From contig CM020619.1 of NCBI GenBank assembly GCA_009829735.1, forward strand, positions 32,126,685 through 32,190,684: a stretch of DNA of 64,000 nt, read 5' to 3'. The translations under genes were made by a program, and so were the position numbers. How positions within the stretch are numbered: position 1 is the first letter of the stretch; every line of letters begins with the position of its first letter. This document shows positions 47,127 to 57,997 of this stretch, piece by piece. The stretch comes from Pyropia yezoensis (lineage: Eukaryota; Rhodophyta; Bangiophyceae; Bangiales; Bangiaceae). Under the pieces are notes generated by a model, which did not search any database, had not been told where the DNA came from, and worked only from the letters and a program-made list of their open reading frames with translations.

Positions 47127-47255
47127 CGTCCCCCGCTCTTGCCGTGAGTCGCGGGTTGTGTTGTGGCGGCGGTGGCGGCGGCGGCGGCGGTTCCCCCTCC
47201 CCTTGTTTGGGAAGACGTGGCGTCGACGCCGGGGGCGGTGGGGGGGGGGGGCGCG
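45067..47255. promoter_or_regulatory. Shared 5' region of the two SPX genes
   Basis: 2.19 kb between head-to-head SPX start codons. It must include both promoters. The two ends differ in sequence, so the inverted duplication does not extend far upstream of the coding regions. A 36-nt C run lies at about 47088-47123, close to the plus-strand start. No P1BS-type phosphate element was identified by eye. Confidence 0.45.
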
Positions 47256-47852
47256 ATGAAGTTTGGCAAGGAGCTCCGCAAGACGGTGGACAGCAGCATC
47301 CCGGAATGGCGGCCCATGTTTATGAGCTACAAGGCGCTCAAGCAGCTGATTGAGCGGTCCCCGCCGACGGTGACGGGGGGTGGTGGCGGTGGTGGCGGCG
47401 GTGGTGGTACTGGTGGCGGTGGCGGCGACGACGTGGACGACGCGGGCGGCGACGGCGGTGGTGGGGGCGAGACGCGGGTGGGGTGGGCGCCGCGGGGACG
47501 TGCCGACGCGCACGGCGGGCCGGTGGCGAGGGTGGCCGACGCGTACCCCACGGGGGGGAGCGACGTGGAGTCGGGGCGGTCGGGCGAACGGCCGGCAGAT
47601 ACCGCGGGGGCCCCTGTCACGGCGGCGGCCGTCCCCGCGGGCGGCGTCGCCGCCGGGTCGGTGGCGGCGCCGGCGCCGGCGCCGGGTGGTGGGCGCCACC
47701 CGCCGTCCCCCGGGTGGGGGGCCGTTGGGCGGGGCGCCTTTTTCGCCACCCTCCGGTCGGATGTGAACAAGGTGAATGACTTTTACCTCAACCAGGAGGA
47801 GGAGGTCATCATCCTGTTTCACCTGCTGAGCGTGCAGGTCGATGAGGTGGTG

Positions 47853-47887
<35 letters not shown>

Positions 47888-49130
47888 GGCAGCGGCCGGG
47901 GCGGCAGAGGAGGAGGAGGGGGGCAGCGGAGGGGGGACGGCTGCGCCCCCGGCGGCGGCCGTGGCGGCCGCCGACGCTGCGGCCGTCGCGGCGTTCACGG
48001 GCGGGGCGGCCGTCACCGACACCTCTGCGGCGGCCACGGAGGAGGCTACGCCGTCGGCGTCAGCGCTCCCCCGCCCCGCCACCACCGCTGCTGCCGGCCG
48101 GGTTTCCACGGCGGCGGCCGCCGCCGCTGCCTCTGCCGGAGGCGCCCCCCTCCGTGGGCGGCTGGTGGCGCTCGCCGCGCGGCTGCGGCTGCTGGCCAAC
48201 TACGCGGCGGTCAACTATGCGGGCTTTTACAAGATCCTCAAAAAGTACGACAAGAAGACGGGGCGGACGCTGCGGCACACCTACCTCACCGCCGTCCTCG
48301 CCACCCCCTTCTTCCAGTCCCCGACCGTGCGGGTGCTGCTTGGCCGCACCGCCGCGCGGGTGGGGGTGCTCGACGGGCTGCTGCTGCGGGGGGTACTGCC
48401 GGGGTGGGGGGCGGCGGGGGCCGGGGCCGGGGCCGGGGGGGGGGCGGGCACCACCCCCGCGGTGCCCCCGGCGTGCCCAGCGGCGGCGGCCGCGACGGTG
48501 GGGCCGGCGTCTCGCGGCGCTCCGCCGCCGTCCCCTGACGGCGCCGATGCCGGGCCACTGACGGGGGGCGACACCACCGTTGCGCGCAGCCGCCGCCGGT
48601 CTGCGGCGGCGGCGGGCGTTGACGAGCCGCCCCGCCGGCCCGCGCCCAGCCGGGGGGGGGTGGGGGTGGGGGGGTGGCCGGCCGCCCCGCTCGTTGCCGC
48701 CGCCCCCGCCGCTCCGCTGCCGCCGCTGGGGTGTGCGCGTGCGCCGCCCGTGACGGCGGCTGTCGCGGTGGGCGGGCGGGCGGCGGCATCGGAAGCAGAG
48801 GCGGCGGCGGCAGCGGCGGCGGCTGCGGCCGACGCGGACCGCGCCGACGCCGTGTCGTCTGTCACGCTCGACGATAGCGTGGGCAGCGGGTGGGGGGTGG
48901 GGGTTTCAGCGGCGGCGGCGGGGATGGGGACAGCACCTACCCAGCGGCCGCCCTTGGTGGGGGGCGCCACCCCCACCGACGCTGCCGCGACGGCCGGGGC
49001 CACCGACGACGACGGCGCCGGGGCAGAGGGGCCGGCGGTGGTGGGGGCGGTTGGGGCGGTGGGGGGCGGGGGCCCGTCGCTGCTGGCTGGGACGGAGACC
49101 CCGCCCGGCGCTGCCGCCCCGGGCCCATAA
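47256..49130 (+). CDS. SPX-domain protein (paralogue 2)
   Basis: A 624-aa single-exon protein starting MKFGKELRKTVDSSIPEWRPMFMSYKALKQLI. The second block is at about 163-190 (FFATLRSDVNKVNDFYLNQEEEVI) and the third at about 305-371 (LRLLANYAAVNYAGFYKILKKYDKKTGR). It is nearly identical to paralogue 1 in all three blocks but has different linkers. The Lys of the second position pair is changed here (KALKQL where paralogue 1 has KKLKKL), so the ligand-binding N-terminal helix differs. The C-terminal half is Ala/Pro/Gly-rich without a recognised output domain. The duplicated genes point away from each other. A stand-alone SPX protein would act by regulating partners such as transcription factors or transporters. 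Confidence 0.93.
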
Positions 49131-49818
49131 CATCTGCGACTGGGGAGTAGGGGGGGCTGGATGTGACGTGGGGGGAGCGCGGGGGTGGGGGGGTGGAGGG
49201 AAAAGAAATAGCGCAAGCCGCAAGCTGAAGCGACTCGCGACGCGGCCGCGGCGCGTGGCCGCGGCACCATGCATGGGAGCGACTCGACCCAAAACCCGCC
49301 CCTGCCCGCGGGCGCAGTGGCACCAGCGCCCCTTCTCCCTCTCTCCCTCTCTCTTCCCGCCGCCCCTTGCCCCCCCAGGGCGAGCACCCGCCATGCGCTC
49401 GACGTGTGCAACCACGGCGGCCACCGCTGTGCGCACGCCCACACCCGCACCCCACACAACCACCACCCATACACCCGCAGCGCGCGTCGCCCGCAGAGCG
49501 AGTTTTGCAGCGCCATGCGGCGCGCCCCCAACGGCGGCGCTGCCGGCGGTGCCATGGCCACGCGTGGGGGGGGAGAGGGGGGGGGAATAGACAGCGGAGC
49601 GGAGGGGGGGTATGTACATCTAGGTCGATGTGGGAACCCCCCCTGCATCCGCGTTGTGAGCGTGCCGACGGAACGCCCGCGGACTGGCCAGTGGTGGCGA
49701 GTGGCGGGGGCGGGGGGGTGATGAGACGGCGGGGCCGGAGGGGGCGGGGGCAGCAAAGGGCAGCGGCAAGGGGAGAGGGAAGGGGAGGCATGCGTGGCAG
49801 ACACCAGGCCGCCGCTGC
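49131..49818. other. Intergenic between convergent SPX-2 and LSM-like genes
   Basis: GC-rich with short open frames on both strands and no conserved motif. Nothing else was recognised. Confidence 0.5.
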
Positions 49819-50468
49819 TCAGCGGCCAGCCACCGCACCCGCGGCGGCCGCAGCCACCCCGTCGAGCGCGACGGCTGGCGGCGCCGCCGCCGCCGCCCCC
49901 GCCCCCGCAGTGGCAGCGGTGGTGGCGACGGGGACGGGGCCGGGGGCGGCTGCGCCGCCGTCCACCGCCACCGCCACCTCCACCGCCACCTCCACCGCCA
50001 CCACGTCCACGCCGCGGAGGGTGGCCGACGGGAGGGTGCCCAGCGGGGTGGCCAGGCCCGCCACCGCCACGCCCCCGCCGCCGCCCGGTGACGCGTCCAC
50101 CGCCACCAGCGCGTCGACGGGGCGGGCGTGCCTGTGTTGCGCGCGTGGCGGGAGAGAAGGAAAAAAAAAAAAAAAAAAAAAAAGGAACAGCAAGTGGGGC
50201 AGAGGGGGAGCGAGGGGAGGCGGGAGGGCAGAGGAGGGCGAGAGAGGACCCGCCACCACCCGCAAGAACAAAAAGCCATTGCGTGCGCGTGAGCGGGGAC
50301 GTGCCAAGGACAGAAAAAAAGCAGGGTCAGCGGTGTGTGCGCGCGAGTGGGGGAGAGCGTATAGCCACACCACCCCGGCACGACGCGGTCGCCCCAGTAT
50401 TCCGCCCTCTCCCTCCCCCCTCCTGCGGCGCCCCCTCCCCCCCCCCTCCCCCCCCTCCGCCCCTGTCC

Positions 50469-50502
<34 letters not shown>

Positions 50503-50787
50503 TCCCCCCCCTTCATACCCGTCCACCGTATGCACCACCGCCGGCGACCCGAGGGCGGCGTGGAGGGCGGTGAGGTAGCGCTCCCGCTCCACCGCCGCAT
50601 CTGTCACCCCCGCGGCGCCGCCGCCGCCGTCTCCGCCGCTGTCGCCGCCGCCGCCGCCGCCGCCGCCGCCCCCTGCAGCGGCAGCGACGGCAGCGGCAGC
50701 GTCGTCGGCGGCAGCGCCCGCACCAGCGTCGGCGGCGGCAGTGTCAGCGGGGGGTGTGGGGGGCCCACCGGCGGGCGCGGCGGCGGC

Positions 50788-50832
<45 letters not shown>

Positions 50833-50937
50833 CGCCGAGCCGGCACGCACCCCCGCGCGGCCGCCGTTGCCGGCGGCCGTGGTGGTGGTCCCACCGACGG
50901 CCGCGGGGGGCGCCGCCGCGGGGGCGGCCCCCTCCAT
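49819..50937 (-). CDS. LSM-domain protein, NAA38-like
   Basis: Two exons, 50937-50519 and 50131-49819 (243 aa), with a 387-nt intron. The donor is GTATGA; the acceptor AACACAG is preceded on the coding strand by a 20-odd T tract, an ideal polypyrimidine tract. The splice joins YLTALHAALGSPAVVHTVDG to HARPVDALVAVDASPGG, then GLATPLGTLPSATLRGVDVVAVEV. This reads as an Sm fold: helix, Sm1 with DG, and Sm2 ending in a 'LRG-D-V--VEV' strand. The pattern resembles NAA38, the LSM-type auxiliary subunit of the NatC N-terminal acetyltransferase. The first 110 residues are Gly/Ala-rich and the last 50 Ala/Pro-rich, much longer than the family norm. Another LSm protein is the alternative. Confidence 0.5.
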
Positions 50938-52212
50938 GGCGTCGCCAACGGCTGCTGCACCGCACGTCCGCGGCGGCGCCACCCGCCGCCGCCGCCGCCG
51001 CCCCCCGAGGCGGAGGGGAGATGCGGGGGTGGGGGGGGCGGGGGAGGGTGCAAAGCAGCAGAGTCTGGACGCCACCCGCCGATGCGGTGACGGGGGGGGG
51101 GGGGGGGGGGGGGGGGGAGAGCGGGGGGGGGGCGGCGGGGAAGCGGTGACGTTGCCGAGGCGGCCAAGACGGAGACGGACGGATGGCAGGGGCCGGCAAC
51201 GGTGTACTGTACATACAGTACACAAGTACTGGTGGCGTTGCCAGTCCCCGCCCCCCCCCCCCCCCCCCCCCCCCCCACGCGTGACACCCCCCCCCTCCAG
51301 TCACCAGTTGTTCCTGGAGAACCCAGCGGGACCCCCCACACGCGTGACGACCAGTCTGTGATCCCCGCCTCGCCTTGACGGCGGGGGCGCCGACCTAGAG
51401 CCTACGGCGCCACGGTGGCGGCCACCGCGGCGCGGCCGGCCAGCCAGCCCACCCCCAGCGCGCTGGGGGCCCGCTAGCGGGCCCCCCCCCGTGACGCGGC
51501 TCGCGTATGTAGGCAATCTAGGGCTGGCTGTAGGTATAGGTATCAAGATGGCCCAGCCGCGGCACCACCAACGGGGCGCGCCGGTTGAGCCGCCTGTGGC
51601 TACGCCCCCGCCGCCGGTGTGTCCCCCCCGAGCCCAGCCACCACCGTCGTCCACCCGCCTGCCCCGCTCCGCCACCACCCCCCCCCCCCCCCCCCCCCCT
51701 TTGCACGGGGCCGCCGCCACCGCAGGCCGGGGTGGTTGGTCCCTCCAGTGCGGTGGGTGGGGCGGGTGCACCGGTGGGTGGGCGCCGCCGCCGCCGCCAC
51801 CGGTGGCGCCCGCCGTTGCCCGCCCGCCGGCCGCGGCGGCGCTGCGGGTCCGCGCCGGGACACGCCCACAGCGGTGCGCTGCAGCGCCGCGCAGCCTCCC
51901 GCCCCCTGCTCCGCCGCGCAGCGGCTCTCGTCCCCCCCCCCCCCGGGGGCGAGAGCCGCCCCCCCCCCCCCCCCCCCTTCCCCCCCCCCCCAGCTGCGAC
52001 GCGGCCGCTGCTGGCACACGCGCAGACGCCCGCGCCTTTGCCACGACTGCCACGCCGGTGCCGCGGCGGCGGCGCGGCGGCGCGGGACACGGCCCCCGTC
52101 TGCCGGCACGGCCCGCCCCAGGACTGCCCGCCAGTGTGTGCCAGTCTGGTCCAGTCCCCGACGCCGCGTCGCGCAGTGCGTGCCGTGGGCGGGTGGCGCG
52201 GCGTGGCGCGGC

Positions 52213-52245
<33 letters not shown>

Positions 52246-52254
52246 GACGGGCGG

Positions 52255-52294
<40 letters not shown>

Positions 52295-52540
52295 CGGCTC
52301 CCGGCTACCTGTTAAGAAGGGGGTGGAGGTGGGCGGGGAGGCTGCCTGCCACAGTCGCTCGCCGCCCGCGCCCGCCGTGCCGTGCCGCCGACGCTGCTGC
52401 GGCCTTTTTGCCCACCCGCTGCGCTCCGTAGTGTCTCTTTGGCGCTCCCGCCGCTGCCGGGCTCAGCTCCGGACCGACCCATCGCGGGGGGGTCTTCCTT
52501 CCCCGCCCCGCCCCCCACCCCCCCCTCCCTTCCCGCCGCC
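50938..52540. other. Intergenic with very long G and C tracts
   Basis: Divergent 5' flanks of the LSM-like and epimerase genes. G runs of 29 (52215-52243) and 37 (52258-52294) lie 247-326 bp upstream of the epimerase ATG. Further G or C runs of 15-30 are at about 51090-51116, 51250-51276 and 51679-51700. Frames open throughout are Pro/Arg/Ala noise. Confidence 0.65.
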
Positions 52541-54041
52541 ATGGCCGTTGCTCCCACCCCCGCCGCCCCCCCCACCAGACGGCGGTCACCGCGGCGGCCG
52601 TCGCGGCCGTTGCTGGCAGCCGCTGCTGCCGCTGCCGCCGCCGCCGCCGTCCTGCTCACCGTCGCGACCCCCCCCCAGCGGGCTGCCGCCGCCGCCGTGG
52701 CGCCCCCTCCCCCCCCCCCCCACCCGCAGCCAGCCGCTGGTGGACGCGGCCAAGGCACGGGCGCAGCTGCTGGACGTGGTGTCCTCGTGGACCCGCGCGG
52801 CGTCGCCGCCCGCCGGCGCCCCCCGCGGCTCCACCCCCTTCCACGTTGCCCTCGGGCGCGACTGGTCGCGGGTGGACCCCCCCGCCACGACGGTCATTGC
52901 GCAGGCGCGGGGGGTGTACATCAATGCCGTGGCCGCCCGCGCGGCGGCCGCCGCCGGCGACGGCCGGGCGGCCGCGTACGTGGACGCGGTGCGCGGGGGG
53001 GTGGCGACGCTCCTCGGCCGCTACCGGGACGCCGCCGACGGGGGCTACGTGTGGGCGGTGGCGCAGCCGCCGGGCGGCGGCGGCGGCGGCGGCGGCGGCG
53101 TGACGGACGGCACCAAGGACGGGTATGGCAACGCGCACGTGCTGTTTGCGCTCGCCGCGGCGGTGCGGGCGCTGCCGCCGGGGGCGGACCGCGCCGCGGC
53201 GGCCGGCGCGGCGCGCCGGTGCCTCGCCTACATCCGCGTCGCGCTGGCCGACGGGGTGGGGGGCATTAAGCGGCGGGCAGCCGACGGCGGGGGCGCCGGG
53301 ACCACGCGGAGCATTGACCCGCTGACGCACTACTTTGAGGCCCTCCTCGGGTGGTACGACGCGCTCCCGCCGGGCGGCGAGCGCGCCGCCGTTGCCGCCG
53401 AGGCAACCCGCACCGGCACGTTTATTGTCAACCAGACGGTGGTGGGGGAGGCGGGCGACGCCGCCGCCTCGGCCTACGTGGCGTACAACTACGACACAGA
53501 CTGGACGCCGACGGCGGGGGCGTACAGCCGGGGCACCCAGTGGACGACGGCCGCCACGGCGACGCCGCCGCACGGGATGGAGCTGGCGTTCCTCCTCTCC
53601 CGGGCGGAGCAGCGGGGGCTGGCCCCCCCCGGGGGGGGTCGGTGGGTGGCCACCGCCTACCGGCTCATCCGGTACGCGGAAAAGTACGCCTTTGACGCGC
53701 GCGGCTGGCTGCGCTACGAGGTCACCACCTACGGGGGGGCCCCGCTGGCGGGCAACCCGGACAATGACGTGTACGTGTGGTGGGCAGAGTCGGAAGCTGC
53801 CCGCGCGTTTCTTCACTTTGCCGTCGACCGGGGGGCGGGGGAGGCGTATGGGGGGCGTGCTGCCGTGGCGGCGGCGGCGCTCGACGGGCCGTTTACCGAC
53901 GGCACGTACGGGGGGTGGTACCGGCAGCTGCGGGTGGACGGGCTGGGGTCGGACGGGACGCCCAAGTGGGACCGGTGGAAGGTGGCGTACCACTTTACGA
54001 TGCTCCACGCCGAGACGCTGCGGCTGGCGGGGGAGCTGTAG
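52541..54041 (+). CDS. N-acylglucosamine 2-epimerase (AGE)/mannose isomerase family protein with signal sequence
   Basis: The enzyme frame (about 52725-54041) encodes an alpha/alpha-barrel typical of AGE-family sugar epimerases/isomerases: ARGVYINAVAARAAAAAGD, GGYVWAV, then GNAHVLFALAAAVRAL, YNYDTDWTPTAGAY, PHGMELAFLLSRAEQRG, NDVYVWWAESEAARAFLHFA, and the C-terminal KWDRWKVAYHFTMLHAETLRL. Blocks 'H-ME-A-LL', 'WWAESEA' and 'WK-YH' match family hallmarks. ATG 52541, in another frame, begins a signal peptide or anchor (RRRSPRRPSRP, then an Ala/Leu core). The frames join if the 13-C run at 52709-52721 has one base too many. No other ATG suits the enzyme frame. It probably acts on sugars in the secretory pathway or outside the cell; the exact substrate is unknown. 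Confidence 0.75.
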
Positions 54042-56007
54042 GGGTGGAGATGGGGCGGCGGGGGGGGGGGGGGGGGGGGGGGGGCGGAGGTGACTCCGCG
54101 TCAGTCGTGGCCGGGAGTCACGCACCAGCATCGAGAAAGCGCGTATTTATTGACTGCACACCCCGACTCGCCCAGAACCCGCGCCGGTTTGACGGCTTCC
54201 AGACGGGGGCAGGGCCCAAGCCACTACCGCCCCCAGCTGGCGCTCCCGCCGCGGGAGAGCCCAGCGGTCGGCGGCGGGACCGCCGCGACGGCGGCGCCAC
54301 CGCCGTGGCGGCGGCCGAGTGGACGCAGCGTGTCGGCCCCACGTGGCCGCCTGCCCCTATGTGGACAGCTCGACCGCCGCGTCCACGCCGGTTGGCCCCA
54401 CCCGGCGAGCAACGCCAGTCGCGTCCAGGCAGGCAATTCTTTCCGTGGGGTTGAAGGCCGTGACTATGGCTTATTTGAGACGGCCGGCGGCAGTCACGTC
54501 GGCTTGTGCGCAGGGCGTCTCATTCCTCAACGACATGGCGGGTGGGCGGTTGGGGGCGGGAGAGGGGGGGCACGGGTGGACGACCAGGGTGTTTTGTCTG
54601 CCCCCCGCCCTTGAGCATGACCGGCACGGCACCTCCTCCGTCTCGCGCTCAAGGGCGGCGGCCACCGCCGCACGCTCACCGCCGCCGCCAGCCACCCGCG
54701 GCTTTCTGCGCAGCGGGGGCCAGCAGCCGCCGGGAGCCGCAGCCGGTGCACGGCGAGCCGGCCCGCTCTGGCCGCGTGCCGGCGCGCCGCCCTAGGCGGA
54801 CAGAGCTCGTACGCTGGAGGAGCAATGGGAGCGACGATTCGCCGGGGGGGGGGGGGGGGGGGGGGGGGGGGCAATGAGGTTGCGAGGCGACGGCGCCGCT
54901 CCCTTGCCCCCGCGGTCTGCAACCCCCCCGCGGGCGACCGGCAGCGGTGAGGGGGCGACGGCGAGACAAAGGGGGGGGCCCGCGCCGCCGCCGCACGTGG
55001 CGGGGAACAGCCGCGCTTGCGCGACGTCCGCCGTGGGTGTTTGTGCGGTGCTGCAGCGCGGCGGTGGCCGGCGGCGGCGACGGCAGCGGCCGCGGCGGCA
55101 GCAGTGGCCGCGGCGGCAGTGGCGGCCGTGGCGGCAGTGGCGGCCGCGGCGGCAGTGGCGGCCGCGGCGGCAGTGGCGGCCGCGGCGGCAGTGGCGGCCG
55201 CGGCGGCAGTGGCGGCCGCGGCGGCAGTGGCGGCCGCGGCGGCCATCAGGGGCATAACCCGGCTGGGTGGCTGCCGTCCCGCCACCACTCCCCCCCCTCC
55301 GCCGCCTCCTTTGTTGCGTCCTTTGTCGCGGCTCGCAGGGACCGCCACCGGGTCGGCAGCCGCCCCCGCCGCGCGCGGAAGCCACCGCCGGTTGCCCGGC
55401 GGCCAGCAACGTAGCCGGTTGTTTCGGCTGCGGGTGCCAGGGCGTGAAGGCCGGTGTAGGGCGTGAAGGCCAGGGCAGCACGCCCCCTCCCCCGCCGTGC
55501 CTTACGACGCTGACCGCGGGCCGCGGGGAGCGCCAGCGGGACGCCCACCGCGGTAGCCGCGGGCGACCGCTCGTCACCGCGCGAGGGCTGACGGACAAAA
55601 CAAAAAAAACAACCGTCAAACAAAAATCATCTCGCTAGATTTCGTACAACAACCACATCACAAAAACACTTGAGTGCCGGAATTTGTCTCGGGCCGTTGC
55701 CTCTGCAACCACGAGGGCGACCAACCAGTCCTCGACAGAGGTCCCACAAGAAACCCTGCCCTCGGCGAGGACTGAGTTTCCTGCGGGACCACTAGTGGCT
55801 GTCGATCGCATTTCTGTGGATTTCATTTATCATTTCGTTGTTCTTTTTGCTTTGGTGACGGTCCGCATCGCGCCCGACACCAGCGCGCGCGCACCTTGAC
55901 TTCTGCTGACGCGGGAGTCGGCTCGCCCGCCGTGCGCCCCCCACCCCCCCCCCCGCCCGCACTCACCCTGCTCGTCTCCCTCGGCACTTCCCCCACAACT
56001 GGCCACG
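54042..56007. other. Intergenic with an 18-bp minisatellite
   Basis: Starts with a 24-G run (54061-54084); another G tract lies at 54843-54870. A minisatellite lies at 55103-55243. 55600-55870 has balanced composition. Open frames across the minisatellite on both strands are repeat artefacts. Confidence 0.6.
55103..55243. repeat. 18-bp minisatellite
   Basis: About eight copies of GGCGGCCGCGGCGGCAGT, nearly identical except for one GTGG variant in the first copies. The unit is a multiple of three and is open in all frames (Gly-Ser, Ala-Val or Arg-Gln repeats), but no flanking coding signal was found. Confidence 0.95.
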
Positions 56008-57416
56008 ATGCTAACCAAGATGCCCCTCCCCCCCGGCGGCGGCGCCCCCCCCGCCGGGGGCGTCCCCCCCCCTGGCGGCGGCGGCGCCACCATCGGCGGC
56101 GCCCCCCCCCCCCCCGCCAGCGGCGGCGGCGGCGCCCCGCCGCCCGCTGCAGCAGACACCATGGCCACGGGGGCCCTCCCCTTTGGCCACCCCCTGCACC
56201 CCCTCCCCCCCCCCCCCGCCCCCCCCTCCCCGCCCCCCCCGCCCCCCGACTTTGTCGCCTCCTTCCGCATCCTCACCGCCGTCACAGTCGCGCTGGACCA
56301 CATTGCGGGCGGCCACGCGGGCACCCCCGCGGGCATCCCCGCGCTGGCCGCCACCTTTGACGCCGCCGAGGCGGCGCTCGACGCCCTCCCGGGGGGGGAC
56401 CTCCCCCGCTCCGCGCAGCTGGCCCGCCTCACCGCCCTGGCCGACGCCGTCGGCCGGCAGCGGGCGCTCCTCCGCCGCCACGCGGCGCTGCCCGTCTACG
56501 CTTCTGCCGCCGCCGCGGCGGCAACGGCCGCGGCGGCGACGGCGACGGCGGCCACGACGGTGGGGGCGGGGGGGGGGCGACCCGCCGCGGGCGCTGCTGT
56601 CGCCCCCGCCGCCGCCGCCGCCGCCGCCGCCGCGCCAGCCGCCCCGCCGCTGCCGGGCCACCCGCGGCGGGTGGCGGCGGGGGGGGGAGTACCGGCGACG
56701 GGCACCGCGGCGGGTGTGGCCGCGGCGGCGGCGTTGGGGGCGGTGGCCGCTGGCGGCGGGCTGGGCGCCGTGGGTGCACCCGTCCCCGCCGCAGCGGGGG
56801 GGGGGTCCCCCTACCGACGGCGGTGGCGGCGGCAGCGGCGGCTGCGGCGGCGGCGGGCGCTGCCGCCGCGCCCGCCGCGCCCGCCGTGGCCATGCCCGCG
56901 GCGGTGGGCGCGGCGGCGGGTGCCGCCGCCGCCGTGCCGCCCGCCATCGCGTCTGCGGGCGGGGCCGCCCCCGGCGGTGTGACGCGGGGTGCCGCCCTTT
57001 CCCCCGCCGGGACCGCCGCGGCGGTCGGGGCGCCCCCCCTCCCCGCGGCCGCCGCTGTCGGCACCGCCGCCCCCCCCGCTCCCGGCGGGCCCGTCCCTGC
57101 CGGTGACGCCCCCCCCGCTGCCACGCACGCGCCCGCCGTCGCCGCCGCGGCCGCTGCCAATGACGCAACGGCGGTAGCGGCGGCAGAGGCGGCCGCCGCA
57201 GCCATTGCGTCCGAGGCCGCCACCGCCGCCGACGCGGTGGCGGCCGCCGCTGACGCGGACCCAACGTCGCTGCTCGTCGACGTGGACGACCCCGCCGCGG
57301 TGCTCGACGTGGGCGGCGGGGTGGACGTGGACATGGCGCTGCTGCCCGACGGGTTTGAGGACCTTGGCGCCGCCCTGGATGGGGTTGTGGGCGTGGATGA
57401 TGTGCACCTGCAATGA
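56008..57416 (+). CDS. Mediator subunit 9 (MED9)-like protein
   Basis: After a Pro/Gly-rich start, residues about 81-165 form the likely domain: DFVASFRILTAVTVALDHIAG, then ALAATFDAAEAALDALPGGDL and LARLTALADAVGRQRALLRRHAAL. The layout (helix, a 'F--A---L--LPG-D' element, then a long coiled helix ending in a 'LL-+---L' motif) resembles MED9 of the Mediator middle module, which bridges activators and RNA polymerase II. The rest is Ala-rich with an acidic, hydrophobic C-terminus (VDVDMALLPDGFEDLG, ending VDDVHLQ). The two halves lie in different frames that meet at a 10-G run (56796-56805); one extra base would join them. ATG 56008 has CACGATG context; 56161 is an alternative. MED9 identity is tentative. 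Confidence 0.5.
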
Positions 57417-57997
57417 GGGCGCGCGGGCACGGGAGGGTGGGGGCTGGGCATATGTTTTTTTTCTTCGGGGGGGGGGCGGGGGGGCGGGCGCGGGACGCTC
57501 TTTGGCACCTCTCCATGTGTGTGCGTGAAGGAGTGCTACTGGGGTATTGTTTTTGTTGCGGGAGCGCGTGAAAGGCTTGTCGTCGGCAGCGTGTGTGTGT
57601 TTCGTTTGAGGAGGGTGCGAGGGGAGGTCAGGATGGTGCGGATGCTGCCGCCGCCGACTGGCGCCCCCACAGGCAGCACAGGCCGAGCCGGCCGTCGCTG
57701 CCGCAGCGTACGTGTCTCGCTCTTCCCTGCGCTTTGCTTGGGCTTGTTGTCGGCCGCCGCCTACATTTTTTTACTCCGCAGGCTGCGGTGGCAAGCCCCA
57801 CCAGGCGGCCTCGGTGGTTAAGAGCCCCGCCGGCCAGCCGCCGCCGCCTCCCTAGCGTCGTCCCCTAACCGCGGTCGCTACCAAAAAGACCCCAGCATCT
57901 CACCTGTCGTCGCCCAGCCACCCCCCCGCCCGCCCCCTCCCCCCTTCCCCGACTACTGTACACAACCCCCCCCCGCCCCCCCCCCCCCCGCCCGCCC
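57417..57997. other. Intergenic between convergent MED9-like and dehydrogenase genes
   Basis: Contains a T-rich patch (57450-57460) and C runs near 57965-57989. Short open frames only; nothing recognised. Confidence 0.5.

Noticed and set aside
55103-55243. Regular short repeats considered as a CRISPR array
   Set aside because: Units abut without unique spacers and the genome is eukaryotic; it is a minisatellite.
54527-55348. 273-codon minus-strand frame with Ala-Thr repeats
   Set aside because: Produced by the 18-bp minisatellite; nothing conserved outside it.
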